From positions 1 through 64,000 of the forward strand of contig RCAB01000002.1 of NCBI GenBank assembly GCA_003640385.1: a DNA stretch of 64,000 bases, in the 5' to 3' direction. The notes below the pieces were generated by a model. That model worked only from the letters and a program-made list of their open reading frames with translations, made no database searches and had not been told where the DNA came from. Positions 58,616 to 64,000 of the stretch are shown in pieces. Each line of letters begins with the position of its first letter. Position 1 is the first letter of the stretch. The translations under genes and the position numbers were made by a program. This stretch comes from Setaria digitata (taxonomy: Eukaryota; Nematoda; Chromadorea; Rhabditida; Setariidae).

Positions 58616-59849
58616 TCTTTCTAAGAACTCCACAAAAATTATTTCTACAGCAATAGAAACATAAACCGATCGACTTTTGAATGAAATTTGCGAGAAATTT
58701 TTCGACGATATTACTCCTCCGTGAAGTTATACGACCTGAGGTGTGAGGTGCAAGTGTGAACGGAGAATGAGTAGTGACTAAAAGTTGAGAGAAACATCTT
58801 CAATTAAAGCAACTCATTCGCCAGGTTACGACGAGACGTAACAACTGTTGAATCCGGTGCTGAAGCAATATCGGAAAGTGCCGCCACTCCACTTACACTC
58901 AAACGTTCTCTTGTTGGAACCCATTTACTAGTACATCTTTTCAAACAGTCATGTCGTTATATCTCGCAATCCTTATCAATCTCTGTCGTCTCTTCATTAA
59001 ACGGCACTATTTGAGCTGCTTAATAGTTGTAAACATAATATACGACTATTCTCGTAGTTTTCCCGATCCTATCACGTATGTGCCACTGTCGTCCTCCTTA
59101 TTCCCATCCACCTACATCTCCTTCGGAATCCCACCTCTCCTCGTACTGCCTCTGAGAGAAACCATCTCGGATGAGCAGATGTGGAGACCAAATCTATCAG
59201 AGAGTTTACCGATTCTCGCCAAAGTAAACACAGGAAAGGAGACAAACTGGGATTTGTTCATGCGAAATGCGATCGAAAGTACCGACGATCTGGTCTATTA
59301 CCGCGAAACCCCCTCTCAAAATAAAAGATCAAACCTCCTCCAAACTCCTTCCGGGTCTTCATCGTCGTTTAACCTTTGACGATGCAAACTTCTATCCCAG
59401 CTAAATGCTACACTTGCGTTAACTATGGGTCGTAATGTTGTACCCTTTTATGCAAATGTTTAGGACATTTATAAGTGAGTGGGATGGGAAGTGGCAGGTA
59501 TTCTTTAGTTGTTTACTAAGTCTGACGGTATTCTACCGGTAGATTTCACCGGCACCCTTTCTCTGTATGTTTCATCGGCGGTGTTTTATGAGTGTGCGGA
59601 GTTGTTCTTATCACTGAAGACCTTTAAAGGAACTTCGAAAAGTAGCAATAAAGTTTCGCAAAAGGAGTAATTAAAATTGATAGAGAAACAAGTGCCTATT
59701 CACAATCAGTCAGTATTGACAATTATCGACTAATATTCTGTTTAATAATTACAAGTTAAAGGGTCTCGATATTTGACTCGCTTCTAAGGCCGCAACTCAG
59801 CATTTATTTACTGCTACTGTGATCTCGAGCATAACAATCTGGCAAAAAT
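58616..59849. promoter_or_regulatory. Divergent region between DGAT1 and the TTBK-like gene
   Basis: 1.2 kb between a minus-strand and a plus-strand start, so promoters for both are expected here. It also contains the 142-codon ORF at 58951-59379. Confidence 0.45.
58951..59379 (+). CDS. Unassigned 142-aa ORF
   Basis: ATG to TGA, no intron needed. The N-terminal ~35 residues are hydrophobic (MSLYLAILINLCRLF start, then LSCLIVVNIIY) like a signal anchor; the rest is polar and Ser/Pro/Leu-rich, ending GSSSSFNL. No family recognised. It is long for chance in such AT-rich DNA, but it lies in the GC-richer promoter region of DGAT1, where stops are rarer. It could be a real orphan gene or upstream sequence. 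Confidence 0.25.
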   Translation: MSLYLAILINLCRLFIKRHYLSCLIVVNIIYDYSRSFPDPITYVPLSSSLFPSTYISFGIPPLLVLPLRETISDEQMWRPNLSESLPILAKVNTGKETNWDLFMRNAIESTDDLVYYRETPSQNKRSNLLQTPSGSSSSFNL

Positions 59850-62800
59850 ATGAAGTCAAAGAATAAGGTCTTTGAAACAAACGTATATTCAGAACAGTGC
59901 ACATGCTCCTTATCACTTAAATATATTGTTATGAATGCAATATTTTCTCCTTGAAACGGAAACTAAATCACTCAAATAATGCTAATGCATTGCAGCATTA
60001 ACACGCATATTAAATCGAGTTAACTAAAAGAAAAATAAAACAAGTATCATTATCATTGTTATTATCAACATTATCGTCTTTATCACTGTCAGGGGCAAAG
60101 ACACATTATTAAACCGCTGTTTGCAAGAACTACTAGAGCAGTCGAATGATTTGAATTTTGCTTTATTTTCCTTTATTTTCAGAAAGCAGCTGAAAAAACT
60201 AAAAGCTACGAAAAATCGGTACGTTTAGCTGGAAGAAGTGAATCGGAAATTCTATGTAACACGACGGCTACAACCAGAACAACAGTGGAGAGCAAATCCT
60301 CTTCATCCGAAGTTGAAAAAATAATTACTTTGTCTTCTTTGTCGGTGACATTTTTGAAAATAGCGTAGGGTGGGATAAGAGTGACGACGTTCATTTTCTC
60401 CTTTTTCAGTAATAAGCATTCTTGACATCTGCGATCTTTCATTTCTTTTGTTTAGGATAATGAAAAATCCGGAATTGAAGCAGAACTGCCAATAGATGTT
60501 AAGGGAAAAATAATCTTAAAAAATGGTGGAGTGATTGAAATTGATAAAAAACGGTACTTTTGAATCCTGTATATGAATCCTGGAGTATGAGACTGATCAT
60601 ACACACCAAGACCAGGAGCAAATCACAGTTGTCATTGCAGCCTTATCGAATGATTAAGTGTAGAGAGATGTGTAGGGGAAGAAGTTGGCACGCTTAATAT
60701 TCACTGACAATTTTCAATTTTCATCACTCTTCAAGGGTTCTGCTTTCTAGAACTATCGCCCTACAAAGTGTGTTCAGCAGTAGTTGAGCACCGAACTCTT
60801 TATCAGATCATCTATAGAGCAGTACAACGTTGCAGATACTTGAATTTTCATAGATTTGTAGTAAAACAAGAATAAATTTCTCTAGCTGTATATTTCCAGA
60901 TACACTGTAGATAGACCAATAAAAGGTGATTACGGTGTCGTTGGTTTGATGGAGAAGGGAAATACGAAAGCACTGTTTGCTTTACATTATGAAGCCCAAA
61001 ACTGTAAAATTAAACGATTACAGGTTTAGCAATTTGTAAAACAACTGATTCTTCACACGAAAAGGTTTTTCTTGCTAAAGAATTGGTAACTGTAAGTGGC
61101 GTGTTCACCGTTGTATTTATAGTAGAGTCGGTTAGCTTGTTATTAGCACGTGAAATGGAACGTGAAAATTTAAAAAATTGCTTGATAATAGCAGTGAAAT
61201 TATTTTTTATTTCAATGACTTTACCAATTATTGATAATGAATTCTTTCTAACTAAGTGGTATGTTACGTTTCTTGGGCTTCAATTACTTTAACTGGATTG
61301 TAGAGCGTCATCAAAGTTACTAAATTGTTATACAGAATTCATAAGGAACAACATGAAAGACTGATTGGTAATAACAGTTTTCTGAAATACTACTAAAAAT
61401 CTTAAAAATCTTGTTGCCGCAATCCATCAAACTTATCACATTCTTGGATGCAAATTATAGGTTGAAATAGAGGTGCTGAAAAGCAGCAAAAAGGTCGGAA
61501 AAATTGTACATATTACTTCTTTAATTTCTCAAGGAAAGAATTCAAAAGTTAATATACAATACTTTATGACAAAAATGGTAAGCTCTCTCTAATAAGATGA
61601 ATGACTAAAGTGATAGTGCTATCCACGATGTCCTATTTTTAATGATTTTTTGCAAAGATAAGCTAAACATTCACGTAAAACGATTAGCATATAATAAGTA
61701 TTACATTAGCTCTATTCAATTCAAACCTAACCTTCTTACTAATATTGTTAACTTGCTTAAAAATGCATTAATTTACACAATAAATTAAATTGTCGAATTG
61801 AAATTTGGACAAATGCCTTAAAATTATTGTTCTTAAAGTGAAAGTAAAAATTTCATTGGTGCAATTTGTGGTAGAGGTGAGAAAGAAAAACCTGCTTAGA
61901 AATTGTTTTACATTCTAGTTCTTTTTAGAATTTGTTAAAATTCGAGACATTACTTAACCAAAGTATCAGTTCATCAATGGACAATTAACAATTTGAATGG
62001 AAAGCCGACTTTCTTTCTGAAAATGCTCGGATGATATAATGTTGAATAAAACAACATCTTACAGTATGGCGAAACAGTCAGGGATCTTCATGACAGATTC
62101 GGCGAATTCTCTGTTGCAACGAGTTTGAAGCTTTCATATTTGGCGATTGAATGCATCGAAGAGCTTCATAAAATTGGATTCATCCATCGAGGTGGAATGA
62201 AAATCGTCACTGTTTCTTTCTTCAATTTCAACATAAAATTTGCTTCATCAGTCGAAAATCTTTGTTTTTGGGTGACTCTGAAGCAAATGAGGATTTGCAC
62301 TTTTAGCATAGAATTCGATTTGTATTTTGTTAAGATTTTTGTTTTTGAAGATATAAAACCATCAGTTTTTGCAATTGGATTAGAAGCAGAAGGAAGTCAA
62401 CTATTTCTTCTTGGATTCGGTCTTGCGCGGCGTTACAAGTCAACAAACAAGAAAACATCCGTGTACGGAAACTTCGCACACAAATGTTTAATCTATTAAA
62501 TCCATAAATTTGACGTATTTTATCTTCACAGTATCATGCTCTACGGTTTTCTGAATTATAAATTTGATGGATAATCATAAACTTTGGAGGAACAAAAGAA
62601 ACATGAATTTTTCCGCTTTTTCCTTTTCTTCATTGCAGTATCTATGTGATGGCTAATTGATTCCAGAAAAAAACGTAAGAAAGTGCATCGGATGGGCAAT
62701 ATCCGTTACATGTCAAGAAGCTCTCATAACTGGATGGAGCGATCACGCAAAGATGATTTAGAAAGCTGGCTTTACATGGTTGTCGAATTCTTCCTGACTG

Positions 62801-63901
62801 CATCATCTCTGCCATGGGAAGATGAAAAGAATCATGATAAAGTACTGAAAGGAAAAGAAGCTTTCATGAATAATGGTAAGCACAGGTTTCACAACAAGTC
62901 TGAATCCATTGAATTTAGTCCATTCACCCTCTAATTTCTTCCACACCAGTACTACTGGCTACCTTATCAATCTTAAAATACTGTAAAAGCCTATTCAACA
63001 ACAATCTATTGGCTAAATGTTTATGTCGACAAATCCTTTTCAAAACTTCCTCATTTTTCTTTACTGATAATTTCTGTGGAAGAAGATTTGGTAGTTTAAT
63101 CCACTCCATTCATTTTTTTTTTTTTTTTTAAATCTAACTTTTTCAAATAAGTTACTGACTGTTCGCCATTCACAAGTACGCTACAATTATTCTCTGTTTG
63201 GAACGTGGAAAGTTTCTATTTGTTTAACCGTTTATTTTACAGATTATCAAAAAATATTTAAAAAATGTAAAGGACTGCCAACCGGTCTAAATACCATTGT
63301 ACGCCAGCTAAATACTTTCCAGTATGAGACGACACCAGACTATCATTTGATTAAAAATATTTTCAAGAACGCTATAATTCAAGGCAATTATAAGGTCTTC
63401 TTACATTCATGAATTTCTTAAACATAAAATCCCTGTTCCTAATCTTTATCTTTTATTTACGCTTAAAGTTAATAGGTAAAATTAAACTAAATGAATTACT
63501 TTTTTGTGTGGTGTTTTGAAAATGAACAAATTTTGATTGATTTTCATATTTTCGCCACAAATTTTACTCTTATCAGCGAAATACAAATTAATATTATTAT
63601 TTTTTTCATATTGATTAATCTAGTGAAATTAAAATGAATGATTTTACAATATTTTTCTCAGATTTGGTTAACTTCATCAAAGATGGTCAACAGTCAGTAA
63701 CTTAGTGTTAATATCCACATAAACTGTAGACACAACTATTTTACTCGTCATAAGTATCAATAATTTAGTTATAATGAGTCCAGCTACCACACAACTTCTT
63801 CCTGAACTGCAATTTCTTTACAAGTTTTCTAATGATTATAGATTGGAGGTGGACTCCATTTTATTCCCCTATCACCTAGTCCGAATGTCTCGAAATTCTG
63901 A
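59850..63901 (+). CDS. TTBK/CK1-superfamily protein, predicted pseudokinase
   Basis: Tau-tubulin-kinase-like protein. Ten exons in phase (59850-59867, 60183-60218, 60456-60553, 60900-61023, 61461-61577, 62065-62191, 62351-62462, 62667-62875, 63243-63394, 63842-63901), about 350 aa. Fold marks: GDYGVVG glycine loop; VEIEVLK (alphaC Glu); GFIHRDIKPSVFAIG catalytic loop; LLGFGLARRY; RMGNIRYMSRSSH; RKDDLESWLYMVVEF; PDYHLIKNIF. Substitutions against active TTBKs: the ATP-binding Lys of YALKVE is His (FALHYEA), the metal-binding Asn of KPxN is Val, and the DFG Asp is Gly. Hence catalysis is probably lost. The short first exon (MKSKNK) and the last exon, which lacks the usual YDWE ending, are the weakest parts. 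Confidence 0.85.
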
Positions 63902-64000
63902 TTTCTCAAGAGTCAACATTTGTTACAGTCTGAAAAATTGGACTGGCTGAAGGGCAAAGAAGGCGAAATGTTACGAGCAGGTGCATGTGAATCAAAGATT
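63902..64000. other. Sequence after the TTBK-like stop
   Basis: 99 bp to the window edge. Probably the 3' UTR; open in some frames, so an alternative last exon cannot be excluded. Confidence 0.4.

Noticed and set aside
62124..62499. Unspliced 124-codon ORF as the kinase catalytic exon
   Set aside because: It reads through an intron; splicing 62191 to 62351 restores the HRDIKP catalytic loop, so the continuous ORF is not the protein.

Overview
This window is nuclear DNA from a nematode. The strongest clues are AT-rich, intron-dense genes with short exons, 3' splice sites close to ORF starts of the kind used for spliced-leader trans-splicing, long runs of same-strand genes, and a tau-tubulin-kinase-like gene of the type expanded in nematodes. 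Base composition and intron sizes look most like a filarial/spirurid parasite, but that placement is inference. All exon models below were built by hand from six-frame translation, GT/AG sites, reading-phase agreement and family similarity; no alignment was run.

Layout from left to right. 178-12041 (minus): an SRF/UNC-120 MADS-box transcription factor spread over long introns; its 3' end lies beyond the left edge. 15827-27079 (minus): five tightly spaced same-strand genes in the transcription order ric-8, a REXO5-like exonuclease, NDUFAF1 (complex I assembly), SLIRP-A and SLIRP-B. This looks like an operon. Three of the five products are expected in mitochondria. 31944-39434 (minus): swsn-4 (BRM/BRG1 SWI/SNF ATPase, 26 exons, about 1400 aa). 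41050-45722 (minus): a BPI/LBP-family lipid-binding protein lacking its signal-peptide exon. 49079-50268 (minus): a 109-aa unrecognised gene with a GC-AG intron. 50970-51909 (plus): a PPP1R11 homologue. Its first intron carries a partial copy of its own exon 2 set between TA microsatellites. 52309-52702 (minus): a possible 66-aa gene. 53804-58615 (minus): DGAT1. 59850-63901 (plus): a TTBK/CK1-type protein that has lost key catalytic residues and is best read as a pseudokinase.

The remaining sequence is intergenic or intronic: low-complexity AT tracts, poly-A/T runs, and two single-N assembly gaps. One N lies between two near-identical ~115-bp repeats and is probably an assembly artefact. I found no rRNA, tRNA, CRISPR array or intact transposon. 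I did not find a clear new multi-gene system. The most distinctive items are the PPP1R11 exon duplication, the tandem SLIRP pair inside an operon-like mitochondrial cluster, the TTBK-like pseudokinase and the intronless ric-8.
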